64,000 bases of DNA from Devosia geojensis (lineage in GTDB: Bacteria; Pseudomonadota; Alphaproteobacteria; Rhizobiales; Devosiaceae), in NCBI RefSeq assembly GCF_000969415.1, contig NZ_JZEX01000179.1:1-64000 (forward strand), written 5' to 3'. The translations under genes and the position numbers were made by a program. This document shows, piece after piece, positions 17,074 through 25,087 of the stretch. The notes beneath the pieces were generated by a model. The model had not been told where the DNA came from and did not search any database. It worked only from the letters and a program-made list of their open reading frames with translations. Position 1 is the first letter of the stretch; each line of letters opens with the position of its first letter.

Positions 17074-18309
17074 ATGCACATTCGGCGCATCGCGATTTCC
17101 ATTGTTCTTCTCGGCCTCGCCCTCGCCGTCCTCGCGGCGCTGGCGCTCGCGGTCATGCGCGAGACGCCGGGCACCAACACCTATGCCCAGCTCGCCGCCT
17201 CCTGGCTGCAAGGCCGGCTCGACACCGCCGGCCCCTGCTTCGACAACGATTGTGCGCTGTTCGAGGGGCGCACCTACATCATCTTCCCGCCGATGCCGGC
17301 GGTGATCGCCCTGCCGTTCGTTGCGCTCTTCGGCATCGACTTCCAGTTCTTCGTGCCCCTGAGCCTCGTCGCCTTTGCGCTTACGGGCCTCATCTGGTGG
17401 CGGATCGGCGAGCGCGAGACCGGCAACGAACGAGACCTGACGGCACTAATGACGCTGCTCGTGCTCTTCGCAACGCCCCTCGCCTTCGTCACCCTGCGCG
17501 GCGACCATGTGTGGTTCTTTGCCCAGAGCTGGGGCGTGCTGTTCTCGTCGGCGGCGATCTATTTCGCGTTGAAGCGCAACGTACTGGCGGCGGGGCTCTT
17601 CATCGGCATGGCGTTCCTCTGCCGGCAGATGACCATCCTCTACCTACCGTTCCTCTACGTGCTGCTGCTCGACCGGGAGACGCCGCTCTTTCGCATCGAC
17701 ATGGCGGCCATCAAGCGCGGGTTCTCGCTCGCGGCGGTGCCGATCCTCGCCGTGCTGATCTACTTCGCCTACAACTATGCGCGGTTCGGCTCGATCGGCG
17801 AGACCGGCTACAGCTTCATCTTCCCGGCCGAGTTCGACGCCGCGACCACGTCGGCCGGCGACTTCCTGCAGTACCGCGTGCGGGAGCTCGGCATCTTCGC
17901 GCCGGACTATTTCCTCTTCAATTTCATCTACATGTTCATCGCCGGCCCGCATGTGGAGTTCGCCGGACGCTATATGACGCAGATGTCCGGCTTCGACATC
18001 AACGGGGCCTCGCTCTTCCTCGTCACGCCCGTGCTGCTGCTTGCGCTGCTGGCGCCCTGGAACCGGGCGTTCTGGTTCGGGCTCGGCACCTGCGCGGTGA
18101 TCCTCGGATTGACCCTCCTCTACCATTCCAACGGCTTTTCCCAGTACAGCGCGCAGCGCTACGCGCTCGACTGGCTGCCGGTGCTGCTGGTGCTGCTGCT
18201 GCGCGGGATCAAGCGCGAGCATGTGCCGGTGCTTTCTATCCTCATCGCCTATTCCATGATGGTCACCCTCGCCATGATCGTCTTCGGCGGCATCCTCGGG
18301 AACGCCTGA
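17074..18309 (+). CDS. Multi-pass membrane protein, possible GT-C-type glycosyltransferase
   Basis: The 411-residue protein has about ten membrane helices. After the first helix comes a loop with NTYAQLAASWLQGRLDT and GRTYIIFPPMPAVIALPF, which resembles the first periplasmic loop of GT-C enzymes that use polyprenyl-phosphate sugars (ArnT/PMT-like). A clear DxD or ExD motif is not obvious, so the call is tentative. CAGGGGG precedes the ATG at 17074. It heads an operon with a GMC oxidoreductase and its small partner. It could be the acceptor-side transferase for the lipid-linked sugar made by the UbiA-type protein at 22,229; that link is inference. Confidence 0.5.
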   Translation: MHIRRIAISIVLLGLALAVLAALALAVMRETPGTNTYAQLAASWLQGRLDTAGPCFDNDCALFEGRTYIIFPPMPAVIALPFVALFGIDFQFFVPLSLVAFALTGLIWWRIGERETGNERDLTALMTLLVLFATPLAFVTLRGDHVWFFAQSWGVLFSSAAIYFALKRNVLAAGLFIGMAFLCRQMTILYLPFLYVLLLDRETPLFRIDMAAIKRGFSLAAVPILAVLIYFAYNYARFGSIGETGYSFIFPAEFDAATTSAGDFLQYRVRELGIFAPDYFLFNFIYMFIAGPHVEFAGRYMTQMSGFDINGASLFLVTPVLLLALLAPWNRAFWFGLGTCAVILGLTLLYHSNGFSQYSAQRYALDWLPVLLVLLLRGIKREHVPVLSILIAYSMMVTLAMIVFGGILGNA

Positions 18310-18310
18310 C

Positions 18311-19909
18311 ATGCTGGCGGATCTCGAAACCCTGGAAGACAACACGACGCTGCGCGCGCCCGTCTGCATCGTCGGCGCGGGAGCCGCCGGCATCACCATG
18401 GCGCTCGAATTCGCCCGGGCCGGCGTCGAGGCGATCCTCCTCGAGGGCGGCGGACTCGAATTTACCGACGAGTCACAGGCGATCTACGAGGGCGAGGTGA
18501 CGGGCCAGGGGCACACCGACATCGCCTTCTCACGGCTGCGCCAGTTCGGCGGCACCACCGGGCACTGGACGGGGCTCTGCGCGCCGCTTGCGCCCATCGA
18601 CTTCGAGAAGCGCGAGGGCGTGCCGCACAGCGGCTGGCCGATCACGCGCGCCGACCTCGACCCGTTCTACGAGCGCGCCCAGCCCTATCTGCAGCTCGGC
18701 CCTTACGCCTATGCGCCGGCCGACTGGGACGGGCTCCTTACCGGCGCGCCATGGGCGCTCGATTCCGCCGTGGTCGAGCCGGCGGTCTACCAGAGCAGCC
18801 CGCCGACGCGGTTCGCCGAGACGTACCTTCAGGCCATCACCGACGCGCCGACGATCCGCTGCCTCTACCACGCCAACCTCAAGAACCTGGAATTGAGCGA
18901 TGGCGGAGCGGTGACGCGGGCGCAGGTCGTCGGCTATTCGGGCAAGACGGTCTTCATCGAAGCCGAAAGGTTCGTGCTTGCCTGCGGCGGCATCGAGAAC
19001 GCGCGGCTGCTCCTCAACTTCGACAGCCAGCGCGCGGGCGGCATCGGCAACGAGAACGACCTCGTCGGGCGCTATTTCATGGACCACATGAACTGCACCC
19101 TGAGCGAGCTGGCGCCGGCCGACCGCCAAGGCGACATCGCCTACTACCTGACGCACCAGACCGACACCGTGCCCGTCCATATCGGCCTGAAGCTGACCGA
19201 GGACCTGATGCGGCGCGAGGGGCTGCTCGACAATACGGTGTTCCTCGACCCCGTGTGGGAAAGCGAGAGTCACAACGACGACTTCCGCGACCATGCGTGG
19301 CTCGCGTTCTCGGCCATAGCGCGGGCCTTCTCGCGCGGCCAAGTGCCCGACCAGTTCTGGGCGCGCACCTGCACCATCGCCGAAGCGCCCGGCGCTGTCG
19401 TCACCGGTGTCTACCGGAACATCCGGCGACGTTTCGAGCCGGCGGGGACCGTCACCACCATCCGCTTCCGCCAGGATGCCGAGCAGGCGCCGAACCCCGA
19501 CAGCCGCGTGACGCTCAACGGCGAGCTCGATCCGCTCGGCATGCGCCGGGCGACGCTCGACTGGCAGCTGACCAAGGCGGACCTGCTGTCGTTGCGGCGC
19601 ACGCACGAACTCATCGGGCAGGCGGTGGGCGCTGCCGGCATCGGGCGCGTGCGGCTGGGGATCGACATTCCGCCTTTGTTCGACGCGATCTATACCGGCT
19701 ACCATCATATCGGCACCACGCGCATGCATGACGATCCGCGCCAGGGCGTCGTCGATGCCGATTGCCGGGTGCACAGCGTCCAGAACCTCTACATGGCCGG
19801 CAGCTCGGTCTTCACCACCGGCGGCACGGCCAACCCGACGCTCACCATCGTCGCGCTGGCGATCCGGCTTGCCGATCACCTGGCCGGCGAAATCTCGGGA
19901 GCCGCATGA
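18311..19909 (+). CDS. GMC-family FAD-dependent oxidoreductase
   Basis: The 532-residue flavoprotein has the N-terminal dinucleotide fold (CIVGAGAAGITMALEFARAG, about 19-38), an FAD loop (FGGTTGHW) and the C-terminal GMC signature, with the catalytic His-Asn pair at H466 (YHHIGTTRM) and N508 (GGTANPTLTI). GMC enzymes oxidise alcohol groups of sugars or polyols. No signal peptide is visible, yet the next gene encodes a small protein with a twin-arginine signal and overlaps it by four bases. That recalls gluconate/fructose dehydrogenases, whose small Tat subunit carries the flavoprotein to the periplasm. In this locus it may oxidise a glycan sugar. Confidence 0.82.
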   Translation: MLADLETLEDNTTLRAPVCIVGAGAAGITMALEFARAGVEAILLEGGGLEFTDESQAIYEGEVTGQGHTDIAFSRLRQFGGTTGHWTGLCAPLAPIDFEKREGVPHSGWPITRADLDPFYERAQPYLQLGPYAYAPADWDGLLTGAPWALDSAVVEPAVYQSSPPTRFAETYLQAITDAPTIRCLYHANLKNLELSDGGAVTRAQVVGYSGKTVFIEAERFVLACGGIENARLLLNFDSQRAGGIGNENDLVGRYFMDHMNCTLSELAPADRQGDIAYYLTHQTDTVPVHIGLKLTEDLMRREGLLDNTVFLDPVWESESHNDDFRDHAWLAFSAIARAFSRGQVPDQFWARTCTIAEAPGAVVTGVYRNIRRRFEPAGTVTTIRFRQDAEQAPNPDSRVTLNGELDPLGMRRATLDWQLTKADLLSLRRTHELIGQAVGAAGIGRVRLGIDIPPLFDAIYTGYHHIGTTRMHDDPRQGVVDADCRVHSVQNLYMAGSSVFTTGGTANPTLTIVALAIRLADHLAGEISGAA

Positions 19910-20310
19910 TGGCCAAGTTCATCAACCGCCGTAATGTGCTGTTCGGCGCCGTGGGCGTGATGTCGGTGCTGGCGACGCGCGACTTCTTCCTGCTCTATTG
20001 CCGGAACGTCTCGCGCAACACGCCGGACTTCTTCGCCAGCCTCGGCGACGAGAGCGTCTTCGGTGCCGCCAGGGCGGTGGGGCGGCAGGTCAAGCGCCTG
20101 CACCCGGATTTCGGCACGGAGACGATGCTCGCGCGCTTTTATGGCGAGCGGCCGCTGCTGCTAGAGGCGGCCGAGGAGACCTGCCTCGACACGAGGAAGG
20201 CGATGCTGCAGAGCCAGTGCGGCGAGGATTTCTCCAACGGCCGCTGCCTCGTGGTCGACGGCTGGGTGATCTCGGAGACGGAAGCGCAGCTCTGCGCGGC
20301 GGTGGCGTAG
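19906..20310 (+). CDS. Small twin-arginine-signal partner of the GMC oxidoreductase
   Basis: The 134-residue protein starts MMAKFINRRNVLFGAVG: the twin arginines R8-R9 followed by NVLFG and a short hydrophobic stretch make a good Tat signal. The mature part has cysteines at 93, 105, 114 and 130. The ATG overlaps the GMC gene stop (ATGATGG), so the two are translationally coupled. Gluconate 2-dehydrogenase-type enzymes have a comparable small third subunit; overall similarity cannot be judged here, so function is inferred from the signal and the context. It ends at a convergent junction with a repeat element. Starting at the second ATG (19909) would make no functional difference. Confidence 0.7.
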   Translation: MMAKFINRRNVLFGAVGVMSVLATRDFFLLYCRNVSRNTPDFFASLGDESVFGAARAVGRQVKRLHPDFGTETMLARFYGERPLLLEAAEETCLDTRKAMLQSQCGEDFSNGRCLVVDGWVISETEAQLCAAVA

Positions 20311-20326
20311 TTCCGTTGTCGCCACC

Positions 20327-20407
20327 GGGTCATTCCCGCGAAAGCGGGAACCTCTGTTTGCAACGCGGGCAAAGAAACGGAGGTCCCCGCTTTCGCGGGG
20401 ATGACCC
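20327..20407. repeat. Inverted repeat (33-base arms) between convergent genes
   Basis: Bases 20327-20359 and 20375-20407 are inverted copies with three mismatches, separated by 15 bases. Each arm holds a CCCGC-GAAA-GCGGG hairpin, related to the repeat at 12671-12810. It occupies most of the gap between the stops at 20310 and 20435 and is well placed as a two-way terminator. Confidence 0.7.
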
Positions 20408-20434
20408 TGTGGGATTTGCTGCATGGTGGGCTTG

Positions 20435-21718
20435 CTAAGCCACCTTCCGCTCCAGCACGCCCATCCTTCCCTTCGGATCGGCGTTGACCGTCAGGCCCCA
20501 GACGAGGCCGACGACGAGGAAGTAGTGCCGCCAGTGGTCGGTGTCGATGAGGCCGGACTGGAGCGCGAGCGGGATATAGACGGCTATGACCGGGATGAGG
20601 AGCGCGCGCTTGCCGGCATCGCGCAGGCCTGCGATGCCGCGCCAGAGGGTCGCCAGCACCAGGATGTAATAGGCGATGCCGCCGCCCCAGCCATAGGCCT
20701 GCAGCACCGTGACATAGGTGTTGTGCGGCTGCTCGCTGATCAGAAGGTTCTCGAACTCGGTGGGCCCCAGGCCCCAAGGATGGGTGAGGGCGAGCTCGAA
20801 GGCGTAGCCCTGCCGTCCGAAGCGGCCGGTCTCGCCGGTATCGTAGTCCTGCGCGGCGCTGGCGCGCTGCTCGAAGAGGGCGCCGACCTCGGGAATGCTG
20901 AGAAGCCCAGCGAGGGCGACGAGGATGACCATCAGCCCGGCGAGGGCGAGGATCATCATGCGAACCTTGTCGCGCGCATGCGCCTCGAGGAAGAAGCAGA
21001 GCGCGAAGACGATGACGGCGGACGCGGCGAAGTGCCCCCAGGCGGCACGCGAGAAGCTGACGAAGACGCCGATCGCCAGGACAAGGAAGGCGGCGGCCGC
21101 AAAGAGCAGCGCGTGCCTGTGGCCGAAGAACACGTCGCGCAGGAGGAACATCGCCGGCAGGATGAGGAAGGGCCCGTAGACGTTCGGATCCTTGAACATG
21201 CCCTTGGCGCGGTCGAAGCGCAGGAAAAACTCGGCATTGGGGATGAGGCCGAGATAGGCGAGCGTGCCGAGGCCCGCCGAGACCAGCGCGATGGCCACAT
21301 AGGCGCGGCGGATGACAGCCATGCGCCGGTGCGGCGCCTCGCCCACATAGTTGGCGAGGAAGCACGAGGTGAGGAAAAGGAAGACCGTGACGGCGGAGAA
21401 CTGGAACGCCTGGGACAGGCCCGTGTAGCGCACCTGGAACGCGCCGACCATGGCAAAGCCGGTGAAGACGATCGTCAGGGCGAGGAGCGGAACCGTGGAG
21501 CTGTAGATGCTCATGCCCGCCGCGAGCGCCAGCAGCAGCACGAAGATGAAGGCGAACTCGTAGATCGACGGCTCGAAGAGGATGATGCCGCCGCCGAAGA
21601 TCCAGACGGCGACGACGATATCGAGGAGCGAGGCGGTCTGCGCGCGCACGAACGCGCGGCCGAGCCGGCCGGCATCTTTTGCGGACGACGGTGCGAAGGC
21701 GCCTGCTGTTCCTGCCAT
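20435..21718 (-). CDS. Wzy/O-antigen ligase-type polymerase
   Basis: The 427-residue membrane protein has about ten to twelve helices and the ligase/polymerase pattern: FKDPNVYGPFLILPAMFLL in the middle, then a large periplasmic loop (about residues 280-340) ending in GLGPTEFENLLISEQPHNTYV, with the H in PHNTYV that is typical of this superfamily. It should join glycan repeat units at the periplasmic face of the inner membrane. It is the last of three reverse-strand genes after the HAD-UbiA fusion and the GtrA protein, 79 bases after the latter. Confidence 0.8.
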   Translation of the reverse strand: MAGTAGAFAPSSAKDAGRLGRAFVRAQTASLLDIVVAVWIFGGGIILFEPSIYEFAFIFVLLLALAAGMSIYSSTVPLLALTIVFTGFAMVGAFQVRYTGLSQAFQFSAVTVFLFLTSCFLANYVGEAPHRRMAVIRRAYVAIALVSAGLGTLAYLGLIPNAEFFLRFDRAKGMFKDPNVYGPFLILPAMFLLRDVFFGHRHALLFAAAAFLVLAIGVFVSFSRAAWGHFAASAVIVFALCFFLEAHARDKVRMMILALAGLMVILVALAGLLSIPEVGALFEQRASAAQDYDTGETGRFGRQGYAFELALTHPWGLGPTEFENLLISEQPHNTYVTVLQAYGWGGGIAYYILVLATLWRGIAGLRDAGKRALLIPVIAVYIPLALQSGLIDTDHWRHYFLVVGLVWGLTVNADPKGRMGVLERKVA

Positions 21719-21797
21719 CTTCAGGTGTCCCGGATCGGCGGGCAGAATAGGAAGGGCGGCGTGAAGGAAGTGCTAAGCGCCTTCCGTCCGCCCAGCA

Positions 21798-22229
21798 TCA
21801 GGCCGGCTTGCCGTTCTTCAAACGGAAGGTCAGCGTCTTGTGGCCGATGAAATTGACCACCGAACCAACGCCGATGGCGAGCCCGTGGGCCAGGCCTTCC
21901 CTGACGAAGGCCGGCCAGGCGAGCCCCGCCTGCGCTTCGATGAGCGCGTGGGTCAGGCCCAGCACCACCAGCGCGCCGACGAGATTGACGGCCAGGAAGA
22001 TGAGGCTCTGCTCGACGATCGGGCGGGTCGAGCCCGGAAAGACGTATCTGCGGTAGAGGGTGAAGCCGACCGTCATGCCGATGACGTAGGCCAAGACGAT
22101 GGCGAGGCTCATCGGCAGCACGGCCGAGAGCGGGAAGCGCACCAGCCAGTTGACCGCCGCGGCGAACCCGCCGAGCGCGAGGAACCGCACGATCTGATTG
22201 TCGGCGAGGGCCTTGAGGCGCGCGCGCAT
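21798..22229 (-). CDS. GtrA-family membrane protein
   Basis: The 143-residue protein has four membrane helices and the GtrA landmarks RFLALGGFAAAVNWLVRFPL at the N-terminus and NFIGHKTLTFR at the C-terminus. GtrA proteins are thought to flip or hold polyprenyl-phosphate sugars. The ATG (22229) shares one base with the stop of the HAD-UbiA gene (TGATG), so translation is coupled. In mycobacteria the GtrA protein Rv3789 works beside the UbiA-type decaprenyl-phosphate phosphoribosyltransferase, and the same pairing occurs here. The open frame continues upstream but only as a shadow of the UbiA gene. Confidence 0.85.
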   Translation of the reverse strand: MRARLKALADNQIVRFLALGGFAAAVNWLVRFPLSAVLPMSLAIVLAYVIGMTVGFTLYRRYVFPGSTRPIVEQSLIFLAVNLVGALVVLGLTHALIEAQAGLAWPAFVREGLAHGLAIGVGSVVNFIGHKTLTFRLKNGKPA

Positions 22230-23713
22230 CAGAGCAGCCAGCCCGAGAGGAACGCCACGCCCATCAGCCCGCCGAGGCCGATGCTGATGCGGTCGCGGAT
22301 GGCGAAGGCGACGGGATCGTCGTTGAGCTCCTGCCGGTGGCAGAGCAGCCAGATGCGCGACACCCACATGAAGAGCGCGGCCGGGAACACCCAGAGGAAG
22401 AGCGGCTGGCCGTAGAACTCGGCGCTGTAGACGTCGTTCATGATGTAGAGCACCATGATGGTGATGGCGGCCATGGAGGTGGCAACGCCCATCGCAACCA
22501 CCAGCGCCGCATCGGTGCCGAGATACCCTCGCCCGCTGACCGAGGTGCGGCCATTGGCGACACTCTTCTGGATCTCCGTCTGCCGCTTGGCAAAGGAGAG
22601 CGAGGTGAAGAGGAACATCGAGAAGACCAGCAGCCAGGGCGACGGGATGGCCCCGACCGCGGTGATGCCGATGCCGAGGCGCAGCGTAAAGAGCGCGGCA
22701 AGGGTGAACGCGTCGACGATCGGCTGGCGCTTCAGGTAGAACGAATAGGCGAGGGTCGTCGCCATGTAGACCACGAGCAGGGCAAGCGAAGGCAGGCCGA
22801 GAGTCGCGGCTGCGAGGAGGCTGGCGCCGACGAGGCCGGCGGCGGCCGGCACGCCGTGCTTGATGCGCAGCGCCCCGGAGGCGAGGGGGCGGTTGCGCTT
22901 GGTCCAATGCACGCGGTCGTCGGCGAGATCGAAGAGGTCGTTGAGCAGGTACGTTCCCGAGGCCATCAGCGACATGGCGAAGAAAGCGACGAGCGCCTGC
23001 ATGACCGCCAGCGGCTCGTCGGCCATGCCGGAAAGGATGAGCGGCACGAAGACGAGGGCGTTCTTGGCCCACTGGTGGACGCGCAGCGCCCTTGCCCAAC
23101 CCTTGAGGCCGAGGGCGGGGCGGATGAATTCGGCCTCGACGGGCTTACCAAGGGCCTTAGCCTTGCGCGCGGTCGCGGGAGCGGCGCCAGCGAGCACGAT
23201 CGTCTCAGCCTGCGACCAGACCTGAAGGTCGGAGCGGCTGTCGCCGGCATAGGCGAAGCCGTCGGGGAAGCGTTCGGTCAACGCCTTCGCCTTGCGGGCG
23301 CCCTTCATGTTCTCGACGCCATCGCTCGCAACGACGAAATCGACGAATTCGAAGCGGCGGGCGAGGCGCAGCGTCAGCAGTTCGTCGGCGGCGGTGGCGA
23401 GCCCCACCTGCCGACCCCTGGCATGCTCCTGACGCGCATATCCGACGAGCTCCTGGTTGACGGGCAGGTTGTCGACGTCGAGCGGCACGCTCTCGCTGAG
23501 CTTGCGCTTCAGCGTCGCCTTGCCCTTCAAAAGCCAGAGGACGAGGTTGAAGACGCGCAGCGGATTGGCCTTGACGTAGGCCACGGCCGTCTCATGCAGC
23601 ATATCGGTGCGCAGGAGCGCATCATCGACGTCGAGGACCAGCGGCGGCTTGCGGGTCGCCCCTGCTTCATCCACGCGGCTGCGGTCGACCTGAGGCAGGG
23701 ACAACGAACTCAT
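22229..23713 (-). CDS. HAD phosphatase-UbiA prenyltransferase fusion (polyprenyl-phosphate pentose synthesis)
   Basis: The 494-residue fusion has an N-terminal HAD-like domain (LVLDVDDALL with D28 and D30, later GDSRSDLQVW) and a C-terminal UbiA-type domain with about eight helices. The UbiA part has the aspartate motif NDLFDLADDRVHW followed by KRNRPLASG, and a second motif region YSFYLKRQPIVDAF. UbiA proteins near GtrA proteins usually add phosphoribose to polyprenyl phosphate, and the product must then lose a phosphate, a step the HAD domain could do. The lipid-linked pentofuranose would serve the glycan made by this locus. I start at the ATG at 23713; a TTG five codons upstream is possible. 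The substrate is inferred. Confidence 0.8.
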   Translation of the reverse strand: MSSLSLPQVDRSRVDEAGATRKPPLVLDVDDALLRTDMLHETAVAYVKANPLRVFNLVLWLLKGKATLKRKLSESVPLDVDNLPVNQELVGYARQEHARGRQVGLATAADELLTLRLARRFEFVDFVVASDGVENMKGARKAKALTERFPDGFAYAGDSRSDLQVWSQAETIVLAGAAPATARKAKALGKPVEAEFIRPALGLKGWARALRVHQWAKNALVFVPLILSGMADEPLAVMQALVAFFAMSLMASGTYLLNDLFDLADDRVHWTKRNRPLASGALRIKHGVPAAAGLVGASLLAAATLGLPSLALLVVYMATTLAYSFYLKRQPIVDAFTLAALFTLRLGIGITAVGAIPSPWLLVFSMFLFTSLSFAKRQTEIQKSVANGRTSVSGRGYLGTDAALVVAMGVATSMAAITIMVLYIMNDVYSAEFYGQPLFLWVFPAALFMWVSRIWLLCHRQELNDDPVAFAIRDRISIGLGGLMGVAFLSGWLL

Positions 23714-23806
23714 CTGCGAGCCACCCAATACTGATATGGAGCGCTCTTCTAGCGGAAAACCGGAGGTCGCAACAGTGCTCGACGCAGATAATGGTCAATA
23801 AGTAAA

Positions 23807-23835
23807 ATTATATCTAAAATATAAATGGTAGTTAA
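23807..23835 (-). promoter_or_regulatory. Candidate promoter of the UbiA-GtrA-Wzy operon
   Basis: On the reverse strand, TTAACT (23835-23830) and a perfect TATAAT (23812-23807) are 17 bases apart, about 95 bases before the start at 23713. The surrounding 23795-23860 is strongly A+T-rich with many TpA steps, unlike its neighbours, which could also suit a Ros/MucR-type regulator. Confidence 0.5.
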
Positions 23836-23853
23836 TACAGTATTTCTTCTTCC

Positions 23854-25020
23854 TTACGCATTTACATCGGCAACCGAGCCAGCCGTGGCTACCTGCCCGG
23901 CGGGTTCCAGGTCGAGATAAGCCATCAGCTCGGCGGCGGCCGCGGAGCCGGCACGGTTGGCGCCGATGGTCGAGGCCGAGGGGCCGTAGCCGACGAGGTG
24001 GATGCGCGGATCGCGCGCGACCTGCGTTGCGAGCCGCCCGGCCATGGTTATGCCGCCGCCCGCTTCGCGCAGCATCAGGGGCGCCAGGTGATCGAGCGAG
24101 CTGCGAAAGCCCGTGCACCAGAGGATGACGTCGGCGCGAATATGGGTGCCGTCTTCCCAGCGCACGCCGTCCTCGACGATCTCGGCGAACATGGGCAGGC
24201 GGTTCAGCACGCCGCGGGCGCGCATCGCCTCTATGGCAGGCGTGACCGGAAGGCCGGTGACGGAAACGACGGATGTGGGTGGCAGGCCGGCGCGCACGCG
24301 CGCCTCGACCATGGCGACGGCGTTGCGGCCGGCGTCCTCGTCGAAGGGGCCGTCGCGGAACTGCGGCTCGCGCCGGGTGACCCAGGTGGTGGTCGTCACG
24401 CCCGAGATCTCGTTGAGGAGCTGGATAGCCGAGATGCCGCCGCCGACGATGAGGACGTGCTGGCCGACGAACTCGTCGGCGGTGTTGTAATCACGGGTGT
24501 GGAGCTGGCGGCCCTTGAAGCGATCCTTACCCGGATAGTCGGGAATGTAGGGCGTCTCCCAGGTACCGGTGGCGTTGATGAGCCCGCGGGTGGAAAAAAG
24601 GCCGCGATCGGTCTCGACGCGCAAGCGCCCGTCGCGCTCGCAGACGACCTTGACCTCGACCGGACGGTAGACCGGCAGGCCGAATTCCTTTTCGTAGGCG
24701 GCGAAATACTGCGGCACGGCAACCGAAGCCTTGACCGTCTCGGCCGTGGTGCCGATGGCGTCGGTGAACTTCATGCCGGGCAGGTCATGGATGCGGTTGA
24801 CGGTGCTGAGCGTCAGCGAGGGCCAACGATGCTGCCAGGCGCCGCCGGGCTCGGGATTGCGGTCGAGAACGATGAAGCCCTTGCCGGGCGCGAGGCCCCG
24901 GCGTTTCAAGTGATAGGCGCTGGAAAGCCCCGCCTGCCCTGCGCCGATGACCAGGATTTCCGTCTTGACGGCGACGCGGGGCGCCGGGGCGGCTTGCGGC
25001 GGGGCGAGGACTTCGCTCAT
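23854..25020 (-). CDS. Flavin-containing monooxygenase-like FAD/NAD(P) oxidoreductase
   Basis: The 388-residue protein has two dinucleotide-binding folds: VIGAGQAGLSSAYHLKRRGL for FAD (about 24-43) and HVLIVGGGISAIQL for NAD(P) (about 188-201). The order and spacing fit the FMO/TrkA-like flavoprotein monooxygenases, and VILWCTGFRSSLDHL matches their 'ATG' segment. The substrate is unknown. GGAGA precedes the ATG at 25020, but that site lies in the 3' arm of a ten-base hairpin (25027-25051), which may limit translation. It follows the second flavoprotein gene by 67 bases on the same strand, after the Rrf2 gene. Confidence 0.8.
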   Translation of the reverse strand: MSEVLAPPQAAPAPRVAVKTEILVIGAGQAGLSSAYHLKRRGLAPGKGFIVLDRNPEPGGAWQHRWPSLTLSTVNRIHDLPGMKFTDAIGTTAETVKASVAVPQYFAAYEKEFGLPVYRPVEVKVVCERDGRLRVETDRGLFSTRGLINATGTWETPYIPDYPGKDRFKGRQLHTRDYNTADEFVGQHVLIVGGGISAIQLLNEISGVTTTTWVTRREPQFRDGPFDEDAGRNAVAMVEARVRAGLPPTSVVSVTGLPVTPAIEAMRARGVLNRLPMFAEIVEDGVRWEDGTHIRADVILWCTGFRSSLDHLAPLMLREAGGGITMAGRLATQVARDPRIHLVGYGPSASTIGANRAGSAAAAELMAYLDLEPAGQVATAGSVADVNA

Positions 25021-25026
25021 GACGAT

Positions 25027-25051
25027 CTCCGGCGGCAGAACGCCGCCGGAG
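25027..25051 (-). promoter_or_regulatory. Intercistronic hairpin covering a ribosome-binding site
   Basis: CTCCGGCGGC and GCCGCCGGAG form a perfect ten-base stem with a five-base loop between the two flavoprotein genes. On the message the 3' arm contains GGAG, the probable Shine-Dalgarno of the ATG at 25020, six bases upstream of it. When folded, the stem should hide this site. Confidence 0.5.
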
Positions 25052-25087
25052 CGAATGTGGGGCCCTCTCCCGCCCGGCGCAAGCCGG

